Origin: CAVAVT01 sp963592185
GTDB lineage: Bacteria; Bacillota; Negativicutes; Selenomonadales; Selenomonadaceae
Assembly: GCA_963592185.1 (NCBI GenBank)
Contig: CAVAVT010000019.1
Span: 1 to 29,723, forward strand
Direction of reading: 5' to 3'
DNA length: 29,723 nt
Within the stretch, counting starts at the first letter, position 1. The number at the start of each line of letters is the position of its first letter. Of this stretch, positions 7,822-19,170 are shown piece after piece. The position numbers and the translations under genes are program-made. Under the pieces are notes generated by a model that made no database searches, had not been told where the DNA came from, and saw nothing but the letters and a program-made list of their open reading frames with translations.

Positions 7822-7948
7822 TATTTGCCGGACGCAAACACGTCCTGACAGTATTGTAGTATTTTTAGAAGATTTATAAACCGTAAAAATCCGTTATTTG
7901 CCAATTGCTATGAATACATTAATTTAAAAGCTCTATTTAGCAAAATAC

Positions 7949-7977
7949 TTGCTTTTCTTTTAAATAAACCTTAAAAT
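7949..7977 (+). promoter_or_regulatory. Promoter of the YgbA-like gene
   Basis: TTGCTT (7949-7954) and TAAAAT (7972-7977) are spaced by 17 bases in AT-rich DNA, about 50 bases before the ATG at 8031. Confidence 0.55.
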
Positions 7978-8030
7978 TATACTTATGGCTATTCGGCTTT
8001 AGTACAAATTATATTAGGGGAGATTTTTAA

Positions 8031-8492
8031 ATGAGCATTTTTTCCCGTTTTCTTCCTAAAAGAAAGCAACCTGAAATCAAAAATAATATTCCTAAGGAAA
8101 AGAAAAGCATCCGCAAGACCTTTGGAATGTACTGCCACAAGCATCACCACACCTCTGGCGACAAGCTTTGCCCGAAGTGTACAGCTCTTCTGGCTACCGT
8201 TATGACAAAAATGAACCGCTGCCCTTACGGAATCACAAAGCCTATTTGTGACCGCTGTGAGATTCCATGCTTTGGCAAAACCCAGACCGCTGAGTTCCGC
8301 AAGATTATGAGCTCCACCACCGGCCTGAGCATGTTCTTCCGCCATCCTGTACTGGCATTCAAGCACAAGATTGCAAGCATGAGCTTTGACTATGCAAAGT
8401 ACGAGCAGGAAAAGCGCCAGCGCAAAAAGGACGAGGCAAAGGCGAAGAACGCCAAGGAAAAGGCTAAGTCAAAGGAAAAGACTTCTAAGTAA
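8031..8492 (+). CDS. YgbA-like 'nitrous oxide-stimulated promoter' family protein
   Basis: Residues about 30-115 match my memory of the YgbA family (annotated after an N2O/NO-responsive promoter): MYCHKHHH, LCPKCTALL, RCPYG, KPICDRCEIPCF and FFRHPVLAFKH in the expected order. Seven cysteines (35, 47, 50, 64, 73, 76, 80), several in CxxC or CxxxC spacing, make a zinc or Fe-S site likely; this is inference. The protein is 153 residues long, longer than the E. coli homologue, because of a Lys/Arg-rich C-terminal tail from about residue 125 (KAKNAKEKAKSKEK). GGGGAGA precedes the ATG. It has its own promoter and terminator, so it is monocistronic. Biochemical role unknown; a link to nitrosative stress is by family name only. 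Confidence 0.8.
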   Translation: MSIFSRFLPKRKQPEIKNNIPKEKKSIRKTFGMYCHKHHHTSGDKLCPKCTALLATVMTKMNRCPYGITKPICDRCEIPCFGKTQTAEFRKIMSSTTGLSMFFRHPVLAFKHKIASMSFDYAKYEQEKRQRKKDEAKAKNAKEKAKSKEKTSK

Positions 8493-8522
8493 TTTACCTT
8501 GAAAATTTTATTTTGTAACACT

Positions 8523-8562
8523 AAAAGGATTCCTTCCCAATAAGCGGAGGGAATCCTTTTTT
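8523..8562 (+). terminator. Strong terminator after the YgbA-like gene
   Basis: A stem of about 15 bp (8523-8537 with 8546-8560, one G-T pair) closes an 8-base loop and is followed by a T run to 8562. Confidence 0.92.
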
Positions 8563-8631
8563 GCGCCCTTGAAACTATCTGTGAATGGTCCAAGGCCCAT
8601 TCTTAATCGGTCCGCTGTCATCGCTTTTTCC

Positions 8632-8644
8632 GATAACAGTTATC
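8632..8644. promoter_or_regulatory. 13-bp palindrome GATAAC-A-GTTATC upstream of the MFS gene
   Basis: This perfect palindrome with a single central base sits just upstream of the -35 box of the MFS promoter, where an activator would bind. Its size suits a dimeric regulator; the LysR protein encoded downstream is a candidate, but nothing in the sequence proves it. Confidence 0.45.
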
Positions 8645-8656
8645 TTTTTATTGAGT

Positions 8657-8685
8657 TATACAAAAGCCTTCTCGTTATTTATAAT
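8657..8685 (+). promoter_or_regulatory. Promoter of the MFS transporter gene
   Basis: A consensus TATAAT (8680-8685) has TATACA (8657-8662; 4 of 6 match) 17 bases upstream. The weak -35 box fits an activated promoter. Confidence 0.5.
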
Positions 8686-8726
8686 TTATGGCGTTGCATT
8701 TTTGAAGAAAGGCTGATGATAAATTG

Positions 8727-9941
8727 ATGAAAAAAGAACCCTTATGGACACGTGGATTTGTGCTTGATACCCTTATAAACCTAGGAATTTATATCATATA
8801 CTACATGCTGATGGTTGTAATTGCAGTGGAAGCCCTTCAGATGGGCGCAACCGTAGCGGAGGCTGGTCTTGCCTCCGGTATCTACATTATCGGCGTACTG
8901 CTGGCAAGACTGGTGGGAGGCAGATATATTGAACTTACAGGCCGCAAGAAAATGCTTTATGGCGGCGTAATATTTTATCTTCTTACGACCCTGATGTACT
9001 TCTCTTTTGACTCAATGACCGGACTGTATATTGTACGTCTGCTGAACGGCATGGGCTACGGCATAGCAGCAACAGCTACCGGAACTATTATTGCCGGAGT
9101 TATTCCCCAGTCACGCCGCGGTGAGGGTATCAATTATTTTGCCTTGAGCCTGAGTCTGGCGGCAGGTCTTGGACCATTGCTTGGAATGCTGCTGCAGGAG
9201 CATCTGAGCTTTGTTTACATCGTAGACTTCTGTATCGCCATTCTGGCTGTCTGCCTCCTGGCAACCTTCTTCCTAAAGGTGGATGAAATTCAGCTTTCCC
9301 CTGAAAAATTAGCTGAGCTTAAGACCTTCCGGGTGGATAATTTTATTGAACCCCGTGTACTGTCTATTTCCATTGTTGCGTTCTTTATGGGCATCTGCTA
9401 TTCCGGTGTGCTTTCATTTCTGGGAGCATACACCAAGGAGCTTGGACTTTCTGGAACCGGCCCGATTTTCTTTGTGGTTTATGCCATTGTAATCACTCTT
9501 ATCCGCCCCTTTGCTGGAATCATGTTTGACCGCAAAGGCGAGGATTTTGTTATGTACCCCTGCTATATAGCCCTTTTCATCGGTCTTATGATGCTTGGCA
9601 TGTCTCAGGACAGTATTCTACTTATTGGTTCCAGCGTGTTTATCGGACTGGGCTATGGTACCTTTATGTCAAATGGTCAGGCAATCTGCGTCAAGCTTAC
9701 ACCTGCTTACCGCTCCGGCATTGCGGTTTCCACATATTTTATTCTGCTGGATGTGGGACTTGGATTTGGCCCCTATTTCCTAGGAGCTTTCAAGGACAGC
9801 GCTGGCTTTAGCGGAATCTATGAAGCAACAGCCATCGGAGCTCTCTTATGCGGTGCAATTTATTATCTTGCCTACGCCAGAGTCCGTGATAAACAGCCAA
9901 CCCCCAACGAAGACGAATGTCTCGACGAGGCGGCTGTATAA
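8727..9941 (+). CDS. Major facilitator superfamily transporter, substrate unknown
   Basis: A 404-residue inner-membrane protein with about 12 hydrophobic segments in two halves joined by a hydrophilic loop (about residues 190-210, VDEIQLSPEKLAELK). The motif A loop after the second helix is seen as GGRYIELTGRKK, and its second-half counterpart as GIMFDRKGED. It is a proton-driven exporter or importer by family. Substrate is unknown, although drug/proton antiporters of about 400 residues look similar. The start is uncertain: a TTG (8724) and an ATG (8727) are adjacent, and the only AAAGG lies 11-14 bases upstream. It is followed by a terminator and then a LysR gene on the same strand, so co-function is possible but not co-transcription. 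Confidence 0.85.
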   Translation: MKKEPLWTRGFVLDTLINLGIYIIYYMLMVVIAVEALQMGATVAEAGLASGIYIIGVLLARLVGGRYIELTGRKKMLYGGVIFYLLTTLMYFSFDSMTGLYIVRLLNGMGYGIAATATGTIIAGVIPQSRRGEGINYFALSLSLAAGLGPLLGMLLQEHLSFVYIVDFCIAILAVCLLATFFLKVDEIQLSPEKLAELKTFRVDNFIEPRVLSISIVAFFMGICYSGVLSFLGAYTKELGLSGTGPIFFVVYAIVITLIRPFAGIMFDRKGEDFVMYPCYIALFIGLMMLGMSQDSILLIGSSVFIGLGYGTFMSNGQAICVKLTPAYRSGIAVSTYFILLDVGLGFGPYFLGAFKDSAGFSGIYEATAIGALLCGAIYYLAYARVRDKQPTPNEDECLDEAAV

Positions 9942-9953
9942 TGTATTATATAT

Positions 9954-9998
9954 TACCTCCCATGACTAGATGACCTAGCCCTGGGAGGTATTTTTTTA
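9954..9998 (+). terminator. Terminator after the MFS gene
   Basis: TACCTCCCA (9954-9962) pairs with TGGGAGGTA (9982-9990), an inner CTAG/CTAG stem lies at 9966-9969/9975-9978, and a seven-T run follows (9991-9997). Confidence 0.93.
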
Positions 9999-10013
9999 TA
10001 AAAGGCTCCATAC

Positions 10014-10046
10014 TTGACTAATTTACAGCCTAAGGCTATCATAGCC
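10014..10046 (+). promoter_or_regulatory. LysR gene promoter with a palindrome over its -10 box
   Basis: TTGACT (10014-10019) and TATCAT (10037-10042) are 17 bases apart. The -10 box lies inside the perfect 13-bp palindrome GGCTAT-C-ATAGCC (10034-10046). That position suggests repression, possibly autorepression as is usual for LysR genes. Confidence 0.6.
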
Positions 10047-10096
10047 ACTAGATTGTTTTACAAATCGACCTTGATTCCAGCAAGAATGGAGATATT

Positions 10097-10987
10097 ATGG
10101 ATTTGCCAACTATACAACAGCTTAAATGCCTTATATGCTACGGTAGTGAAAGGAATTTCACACGGGCTGCCATAAAAGCCAATATTACCCAGTCCGCCTT
10201 TAGTGCACAGATAAAAAAGCTGGAGGCGACTGTAGGAACACGTCTTATTGTTCGCTCCAACAAGGAAAGCCACCTGACTGCCGCTGGCGAAAAGATGCTT
10301 ATTGCTGCAGAAAAGCTGATATCAGAGCTTCAGCAGGAAATCTTGGAAATCCGGGGACAGGAGCCTGATTCCCCAACCCTGCTTAAAATCGGCGTTATAC
10401 GGAGCATGGGTGATGTGCTGATGAACCGGCATGTCCAGTACTTCAAACAGGAGAAAAAAAGTCTGGACCTTGCGGTGTATGATATGGAAACCTGTGAAAT
10501 TTTAACGGATTTACGGGATGATAAAATCGACCTAGCTTCAGTGTATATGATTCAGGAAAAACCTTTTTCCGGCTATGCTCAAGTACACTTTTATAAGGAT
10601 CCTATGGTATACTATGCTCCCTGCAGGAGCAATATTTCACAGTCGGTAAGCCACAAGGATATAGCTGATTATCCCTTGGTGTATTATCCTGACAATTATT
10701 TTATTGAAAAGCCCATACGAGATTATTTTCCAGCCAAATATCTGCCAGCAAAAACCGCCATTCTCTCAACGCCCTATGCCATGGTGCATTTCTGCCAGCA
10801 AAATACAGCTGGTGCCATACTGCCCCTTCGTTTCTTAGAGGCTCTGGGCGTTCACCAGGGTATCTATCCTTTGGAAGTGCCATTGGTACTAAATGCCTGT
10901 ATAGTATTTAAAAAGGACAATCCTAAAATATCAGCCATTAAGGAATTTACGGATTACCTGTGCAAATGCTTTGGCGAAGATACGTAA
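10097..10987 (+). CDS. LysR-family transcriptional regulator
   Basis: A 296-residue regulator of standard LysR length. The N-terminal winged helix-turn-helix (residues 1-60) shows the family pattern ERNFTRAAIKANITQSAFSAQIKKLE, followed by the linker helix (to about 90) and a periplasmic-binding-like effector domain (about 93-290). Effector and targets are unknown. GGAG lies 6 bases before the ATG. It has its own promoter and terminator. Most LysR genes are divergent from a target; here none is divergent, and the nearest candidates are its own promoter and the MFS gene upstream on the same strand. Confidence 0.92.
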   Translation: MDLPTIQQLKCLICYGSERNFTRAAIKANITQSAFSAQIKKLEATVGTRLIVRSNKESHLTAAGEKMLIAAEKLISELQQEILEIRGQEPDSPTLLKIGVIRSMGDVLMNRHVQYFKQEKKSLDLAVYDMETCEILTDLRDDKIDLASVYMIQEKPFSGYAQVHFYKDPMVYYAPCRSNISQSVSHKDIADYPLVYYPDNYFIEKPIRDYFPAKYLPAKTAILSTPYAMVHFCQQNTAGAILPLRFLEALGVHQGIYPLEVPLVLNACIVFKKDNPKISAIKEFTDYLCKCFGEDT

Positions 10988-11004
10988 TTTCAATCAATGC
11001 AAAC

Positions 11005-11046
11005 AAAAAGCCCCTTCGATACTTTTCAGTACCAAAAGGGCTTTTC
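11005..11046. terminator. Bidirectional terminator between LysR and rubrerythrin genes
   Basis: AAAAGCCC (11006-11013) pairs with GGGCTTTT (11038-11045), with T-rich sequence on both sides (CTTTTCTTTTT on plus, CTTTTTGTTTG on minus), between two convergent genes. Confidence 0.85.
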
Positions 11047-11059
11047 TTTTTGCTAAAAA

Positions 11060-11593
11060 TTAATAGTTATCAGCTACAGGATGGAAGTATGCACGGGGAT
11101 GAGCGCAAACTGGGCAAACCTCAGGTGCCTCAACATCGGTGCAGACATATCCGCAGTTTGCACACTGCCAAATAATCTTCTCGTTGCGCTTGAATACCTT
11201 ATCCTCTTCAACATTGGTCAGAAGCAGCTTGTACCGCTCCTCATGCTTCTTCTCAATCTCGCCTACAGCGTCAAAGAGCTTTGCTATGTTTTCAAAGCCT
11301 TCCTCACGAGCTGTCTTTGCAAACTCAGGATACATGGAGGTCCACTCGTCGTTCTCGCCCTCAGCTGCAGCCTTCAGATTTGCAGCGGTGTCGCCAATAC
11401 CAGCAACCAGCTTGAACCAGATCTTTGCATGCTCCTTCTCATTGTCAGCGGTTTCAGTGAACACGTTGGAAATCTGTACATAGCCGTCCTTCTTTGCACG
11501 GGATGCAAAGTAGGTGTACTTGTTACGTGCCTGAGACTCTCCTGCGAAAGCAGCCCAAAGATTTTTTTCTGTCTGAGTTCCCTTTAAATTCAT
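11060..11593 (-). CDS. rbr: Rubrerythrin
   Basis: A 177-residue rubrerythrin, a cytoplasmic non-haem di-iron peroxidase that reduces hydrogen peroxide in anaerobes. The ferritin-like domain (1-140) has the iron ligands: Glu19 in AGES, Glu52 and His55 in NEKEH, and an EKKHEERY repeat of that motif near residue 115-125. The C-terminal rubredoxin domain has CANCGYVC and CPVCAHPRAYF, giving the Cys4 iron site. I start at ATG 11593, which has GGAGGAGA about 6 bases upstream; the longer frame to 11638 lacks such a site. It has an independent promoter and a shared terminator. This indicates an anaerobe exposed to occasional oxygen. Confidence 0.97.
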   Translation of the reverse strand: MNLKGTQTEKNLWAAFAGESQARNKYTYFASRAKKDGYVQISNVFTETADNEKEHAKIWFKLVAGIGDTAANLKAAAEGENDEWTSMYPEFAKTAREEGFENIAKLFDAVGEIEKKHEERYKLLLTNVEEDKVFKRNEKIIWQCANCGYVCTDVEAPEVCPVCAHPRAYFHPVADNY

Positions 11594-11716
11594 ATGCTCT
11601 CCTCCAATTCTAACATATACCCCCGAAGGTCCATACACAAAAGGCCTTACAGGCGGTTATAAATAACACATAGCAACAATAACTTATTCCGTAATGGATA
11701 ATTATTATTTGTTAAT

Positions 11717-11745
11717 ATTATATAAGGATATTTAGTCTGAGTCAA
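11717..11745 (-). promoter_or_regulatory. Promoter of rubrerythrin gene, near consensus
   Basis: On the minus strand TTGACT (11740-11745) and TATAAT (11717-11722) are 17 bases apart. This leaves a leader of roughly 115 bases before the ATG at 11593. I looked for a PerR-type box; AT-rich half-sites occur near 11680-11705 but no clean palindrome. Confidence 0.8.
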
Positions 11746-11772
11746 GTATTAAAGGAAAATTTTTCTGTAAAA

Positions 11773-12273
11773 TTACATATTCTTTACTGGCGTTGCACCT
11801 CTGGAAAGGGCAATGGCTCCAGTTCTTGCAACCTCAACTATATCGTACTCTGAGAGCATTTCACAGATGGCATCTATCTTACTCTGGGCACCAGTCAGCT
11901 CAATGACCATTGTCTCCGTACCGATGTCGATGATTTTTGCTCGGAAAATATTAACTATATTAACGATATCCGCACGAGTTTCCTTAGTAGCACGGACCTT
12001 TATCATGATAAGTTCCTTGATAACGGATTCAGCCTCACTCAGGTTGACGATTTTAATTACATCAATGAGCTTTGAAAGCTGATTAACAACCTGTTCCAGC
12101 TCCTGATTGTCATCTACGGACACAACAATATTGATTCGGGTTACCTCATCCTCTTCTGTATATCCGGCATTTATGCTTTCAATATTAAACGCTCTGCGGC
12201 TGATAAGACCGGCAACATGTGTCAGGACACCGGGCTTGTTGTCTACCAATATGGCTAATAAATATTTTTTCAT
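11773..12273 (-). CDS. ilvN: Acetolactate synthase small (regulatory) subunit
   Basis: A 166-residue IlvN/IlvH. The N-terminal ACT domain (about residues 3-75, LLAILVDNKPGVLTHVAGLISRR) binds the feedback inhibitor valine in known homologues; a second ACT-like domain follows (about 85-160). It activates and regulates the IlvB catalytic subunit in branched-chain amino acid synthesis. Its ATG shares one base with the IlvB stop (TAATG), and GGAGG lies within the end of ilvB. No strong terminator is seen after it, so some reading into rubrerythrin is possible. Confidence 0.97.
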   Translation of the reverse strand: MKKYLLAILVDNKPGVLTHVAGLISRRAFNIESINAGYTEEDEVTRINIVVSVDDNQELEQVVNQLSKLIDVIKIVNLSEAESVIKELIMIKVRATKETRADIVNIVNIFRAKIIDIGTETMVIELTGAQSKIDAICEMLSEYDIVEVARTGAIALSRGATPVKNM

Positions 12274-13982
12274 TACTTATTTCCTCCATCCTCTGGAAGA
12301 ACCATGGTCTCCAAAGGCGCACCAGGTGCAACCATAGGAAGAACATCCTCCACATCCCCCAGCATTACATCCACCAGTACAGGTCCCTTATGGTCAAGGG
12401 CTGTCTGAAGCACAGACTCCAGCTTGTCCGGGTCCTCCACACGGTATGCGGTGAGGCCCATTGCCTCTGCCAGCTTCACCAAGTCGGTGTGTCCGTTCAG
12501 CAGGGTATGGGAATAACGCTTGCCGTAGAACATTCTCTGCCACTGAGTAACCATTCCCAATACATGATTGTGGAGTACAATGATTTTTACATCAATATCA
12601 TTATCTGCTGCGGTGGACATTTCCTGACAGTTCATCATGATACTTCCATCGCCGGTGAAAAGCACCACCTGACGGTCAGGCTCTCCCACCTTCGCACCGA
12701 TGGCCGCAGGAAGTCCATATCCCATGGTACCAAGACCGCCGGAGGTAAGGAACTGTCTGGGTGCTCTGCTGTTGTAGAACTGGGCAGCCCACATCTGATG
12801 CTGTCCAACATCAGTTGCAACAATGGCATCATCTTTAACCAGAGAGCTTACAACCTCTATCAGATGCTGGCCCTTAATCTTTCCAGGAGCCTCGGCTTTA
12901 TTGTATGAAAAAGGCTTTTCCTCATTTTTGCGGATTAAATCTTCTCTCCACTCTTTAATTTCTTCTTTCAGTCCGGAAGCGTGAGTCTGAAGCGCCTTTT
13001 CAAAGAGAGGCAGTGACCAGCGCAAATCTCCCAGAACCTTCAAATCAACTGGAACATTTTTATTCATCTCAGCTGGGTCAACATCAAAGTGAATTACCTT
13101 TGCCTTAGAAGCAAATGCAGCCAGCTTGCCGGTAACACGGTCATCAAAACGGACACCGATTCCCACGAGAAGGTCGCAGTCCACGATAGCCATGTTTGCA
13201 GCATAGGAACCATGCATTCCAGCCATTCCAAGGAAGCTCTTTTCATCTGAAGGAACACATCCAAGTCCCATAAGGGAGCTGATGACAGGTATACCGGTCT
13301 CAGAAATAATACGGCGCATGGTGTCGGACATGTTGGAAAGTGTTACGCCGCCGCCAATGAAGAACAGTGGCTTTTTAGCCTGGGCAACAGTCTTTGCAGC
13401 CTCTTCAACCTCAGACTCTGAGCCGGTAAATTCACCGGAATATCCTCTGAGATGAACAGCTTCAGGATATTCATACTCAAATTCTGTAGAGAAAACATCC
13501 TTTGCAATATCTATTACAACTGGTCCCGGACGTCCGGTTCTTGCAATGAAAAAGGCTTCCTTGATAACTCTGGGGAGAGTATTTACATCCTTAACAAGGT
13601 AATTATGCTTTGTAATCGGAGTTGTTATACCTCTGACATCAGCCTCCTGGAAGGAATCCTTTCCGATATAGGGATTTCCCACCTGTCCAGTTATACATAC
13701 GATGGGAATGGAATCCATGTTGGCTGTGGCAATTCCAGTTATCAGATTTGTTGCTCCAGGACCTGAAGTAGCAAAACATACGCCTACCTTTCCAGTGGCT
13801 CTGGCATATCCGTCCGCAGCATGTACAGCCCCCTGCTCATGTCTTGCCAAAATATGTCTGAATCCCATTTTGTAAACCTCATCATAAAGATCCAGCACAG
13901 CACCGCCGGGGTATCCGAATACAACATCTACATTTTCCTTTTTCAGGCTCTCTAATATGGCCCTTGCACCATTTATCCGCAA
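12273..13982 (-). CDS. ilvB: Acetolactate synthase large (catalytic) subunit
   Basis: A 569-residue thiamine-diphosphate enzyme joining two pyruvates to acetolactate, or pyruvate with 2-oxobutyrate, as the first common step to valine, leucine and isoleucine. The N-terminal domain has FGYPGGAVLDLYDE and the catalytic Glu in RHEQGA (about residue 47). The C-terminal domain has the ThDP-binding GDGSIMMN...LHNHVLG. The start is a TTG (13982) with GGGAGG 8 bases upstream; no in-frame ATG fits better. ilvB and ilvN are the only ilv genes in the window. Confidence 0.97.
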   Translation of the reverse strand: MRINGARAILESLKKENVDVVFGYPGGAVLDLYDEVYKMGFRHILARHEQGAVHAADGYARATGKVGVCFATSGPGATNLITGIATANMDSIPIVCITGQVGNPYIGKDSFQEADVRGITTPITKHNYLVKDVNTLPRVIKEAFFIARTGRPGPVVIDIAKDVFSTEFEYEYPEAVHLRGYSGEFTGSESEVEEAAKTVAQAKKPLFFIGGGVTLSNMSDTMRRIISETGIPVISSLMGLGCVPSDEKSFLGMAGMHGSYAANMAIVDCDLLVGIGVRFDDRVTGKLAAFASKAKVIHFDVDPAEMNKNVPVDLKVLGDLRWSLPLFEKALQTHASGLKEEIKEWREDLIRKNEEKPFSYNKAEAPGKIKGQHLIEVVSSLVKDDAIVATDVGQHQMWAAQFYNSRAPRQFLTSGGLGTMGYGLPAAIGAKVGEPDRQVVLFTGDGSIMMNCQEMSTAADNDIDVKIIVLHNHVLGMVTQWQRMFYGKRYSHTLLNGHTDLVKLAEAMGLTAYRVEDPDKLESVLQTALDHKGPVLVDVMLGDVEDVLPMVAPGAPLETMVLPEDGGNK

Positions 13983-14028
13983 GAAACAGACCTCCCATAT
14001 ATGTAACGCTTATACGTTCTCCTAAAAT

Positions 14029-14086
14029 TAAAACACCTATCGTATATTATAACAAAAATGTATACAATATTACAACAGGTGTTTTA
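14029..14086 (-). promoter_or_regulatory. ilvBN promoter enclosed by a 10-bp inverted repeat
   Basis: The minus strand has TTGTAA (14070-14075) and TATAAT (14046-14051) spaced by 18 bases. TAAAACACCT (14029-14038) and AGGTGTTTTA (14077-14086) are perfect inverted copies flanking the promoter on both sides, about one helical turn outside each box. This looks like an operator. The transcript leader (about 55 bases) has no room for a T-box or leader-peptide attenuator. Confidence 0.6.
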
Positions 14087-14158
14087 CCGAGAAGACATTT
14101 TGTCCTTTTTATATGAACTTTTAATTTAAAACTGTCTCAAATAAGGCTAAAAATCCAT

Positions 14159-17644
<3,486 letters not shown>

Positions 17645-17666
17645 ATAAGCTCCTCCTAGATATTTT

Positions 17667-19106
17667 TTATTCACTAAGCAGCTGGTTGTAAAGCTCCTTG
17701 TACTTGCGGGCAGAATCATTCCAGCTGTAATCACAGTTCATTGCATTCTTTGTAACCTGCAGAGCTGTGGATACCTCACGGGTATTTGCCACCGCCTCCT
17801 TCATTTTGAAGAGAAGCTCGTGGGCATTGAAGTTCGAGAACACGTATCCATTACCTGTCTCATTGTCCTTATTATACTGATGAACAGTATCCCTAAGGCC
17901 GCCGGTCTCCCTGACAATCGGTGCAGCACCATAGCGCATGGCAATGAGCTGACCGATGCCGCATGGCTCGTAATCAGAGGGCATGAGGAACAGACTGGAT
18001 GCTGCATAAATCTTCTGAGCCAGCTGATTTGAGAAATAGATGTTTGCGGATACCTTGGTGGGGAATCTCCACTGAAGCCCCTTGAACCAATCCTCATACT
18101 TCTTGTCGCCAGTTCCCAAAAGTACAAACTGCACATCATTTTCATGCTGCAGGAACTCATCCATAATGCGGACTACCAAATCCAGTCCCTTTGCCTCCAC
18201 CAGACGGGTAACCATACCAATCATGATGGCGCTGCGCTTCTCAGGAAGACCAAGCTCCTTCTGAAGCGCCAGCTTATTATCAAGCTTTTTGTCCAGGGAA
18301 TTGACATCATATTTTTCAAAAATATTATTGTCTGTTGCCGGGTTGTAAACATCATAATCAATGCCGTTTACAATTCCGTAGAGAGAATCCTTTCTGGAAC
18401 GAAGCAGTCCGTCAAGACGCTCGCCGTAGTAAGGATACTGAATTTCCTGAGCGTAGGAATCTGACACTGTGGTGACATAGTCAGAATAAATGATACCGGC
18501 CTTCAGGAAGTTTACAGCATCATAGAATTCCAAATCACCGTTGTTGAAATACTTCCAGTCAAATCCCAGAACGTCGCTGACAACATCCTTGGGGAATACG
18601 CCTTGATACTTCAGGTTATGAATGGTCAGTATGGTCTTGATGTTCTTATAGCGGTCATCACCCATATGCTCAAGCTTCAGCATTACGCTGATGAGAGCGG
18701 TCTGCCAGTCATTGGCATGTACGATATCCGGCCAGTAGTCCAGGTAAGCCATAAGTTCTACCACAGCACGGCAGAAGAAGGAAAATCTTTCCGCATCATC
18801 GCCATAGCCATACAGGCCTTCACGGTTAAAATATTTTTCGTTATCGATAAAGTAGTAGGTAATTCCGTCCAGCTCATAGGAATCCACCCCTACAAACTCC
18901 CTGCGCCAGGCTACAGAAAGCTCCGTGCTGAAATGGTGCTTCATGTTATGACGGTATTCCTCAGGAATAGTGCCATACTTCGGCATCACTACACATACCT
19001 CTATACCCTGTTTCTTAAGTGCCTTTGGAAGTGATCCTGCAACGTCTGCCAATCCGCCTGTTTTTATAAAAGGTACAGCCTCTGAAGCTGCAAATAATAC
19101 TTTCAT
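17667..19106 (-). CDS. glgA: Glycogen synthase (ADP-glucose type)
   Basis: A 479-residue GT5 glycosyltransferase, the usual length, adding glucose from ADP-glucose to the non-reducing end of alpha-1,4-glucan. The ADP-glucose contact KTGGLADVAGS lies at 15-25. The C-terminal Rossmann half carries the conserved DYEPCGIGQL and ETGGLRDTV motifs. The ATG at 19106 follows AAAGGA; the longer frame to 19214 would run across the 64-base gap towards glgB without a binding site. Confidence 0.97.
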   Translation of the reverse strand: MKVLFAASEAVPFIKTGGLADVAGSLPKALKKQGIEVCVVMPKYGTIPEEYRHNMKHHFSTELSVAWRREFVGVDSYELDGITYYFIDNEKYFNREGLYGYGDDAERFSFFCRAVVELMAYLDYWPDIVHANDWQTALISVMLKLEHMGDDRYKNIKTILTIHNLKYQGVFPKDVVSDVLGFDWKYFNNGDLEFYDAVNFLKAGIIYSDYVTTVSDSYAQEIQYPYYGERLDGLLRSRKDSLYGIVNGIDYDVYNPATDNNIFEKYDVNSLDKKLDNKLALQKELGLPEKRSAIMIGMVTRLVEAKGLDLVVRIMDEFLQHENDVQFVLLGTGDKKYEDWFKGLQWRFPTKVSANIYFSNQLAQKIYAASSLFLMPSDYEPCGIGQLIAMRYGAAPIVRETGGLRDTVHQYNKDNETGNGYVFSNFNAHELLFKMKEAVANTREVSTALQVTKNAMNCDYSWNDSARKYKELYNQLLSE

Positions 19107-19170
19107 GTTATGTCCTTTCCAGTGTACGCACCTCAAGTATGTATCAAACGGCTGAAATACTAGTCTGATT

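Noticed and set aside
11646..11716. PerR box in the rubrerythrin leader
   Set aside because: Only loose AT-rich half-sites are present; no palindrome close to the known consensus.
13983..14045. T-box or leader-peptide attenuator before ilvB
   Set aside because: The leader is about 55 bases, with no T-box core, no run of branched-chain codons and no terminator hairpin.
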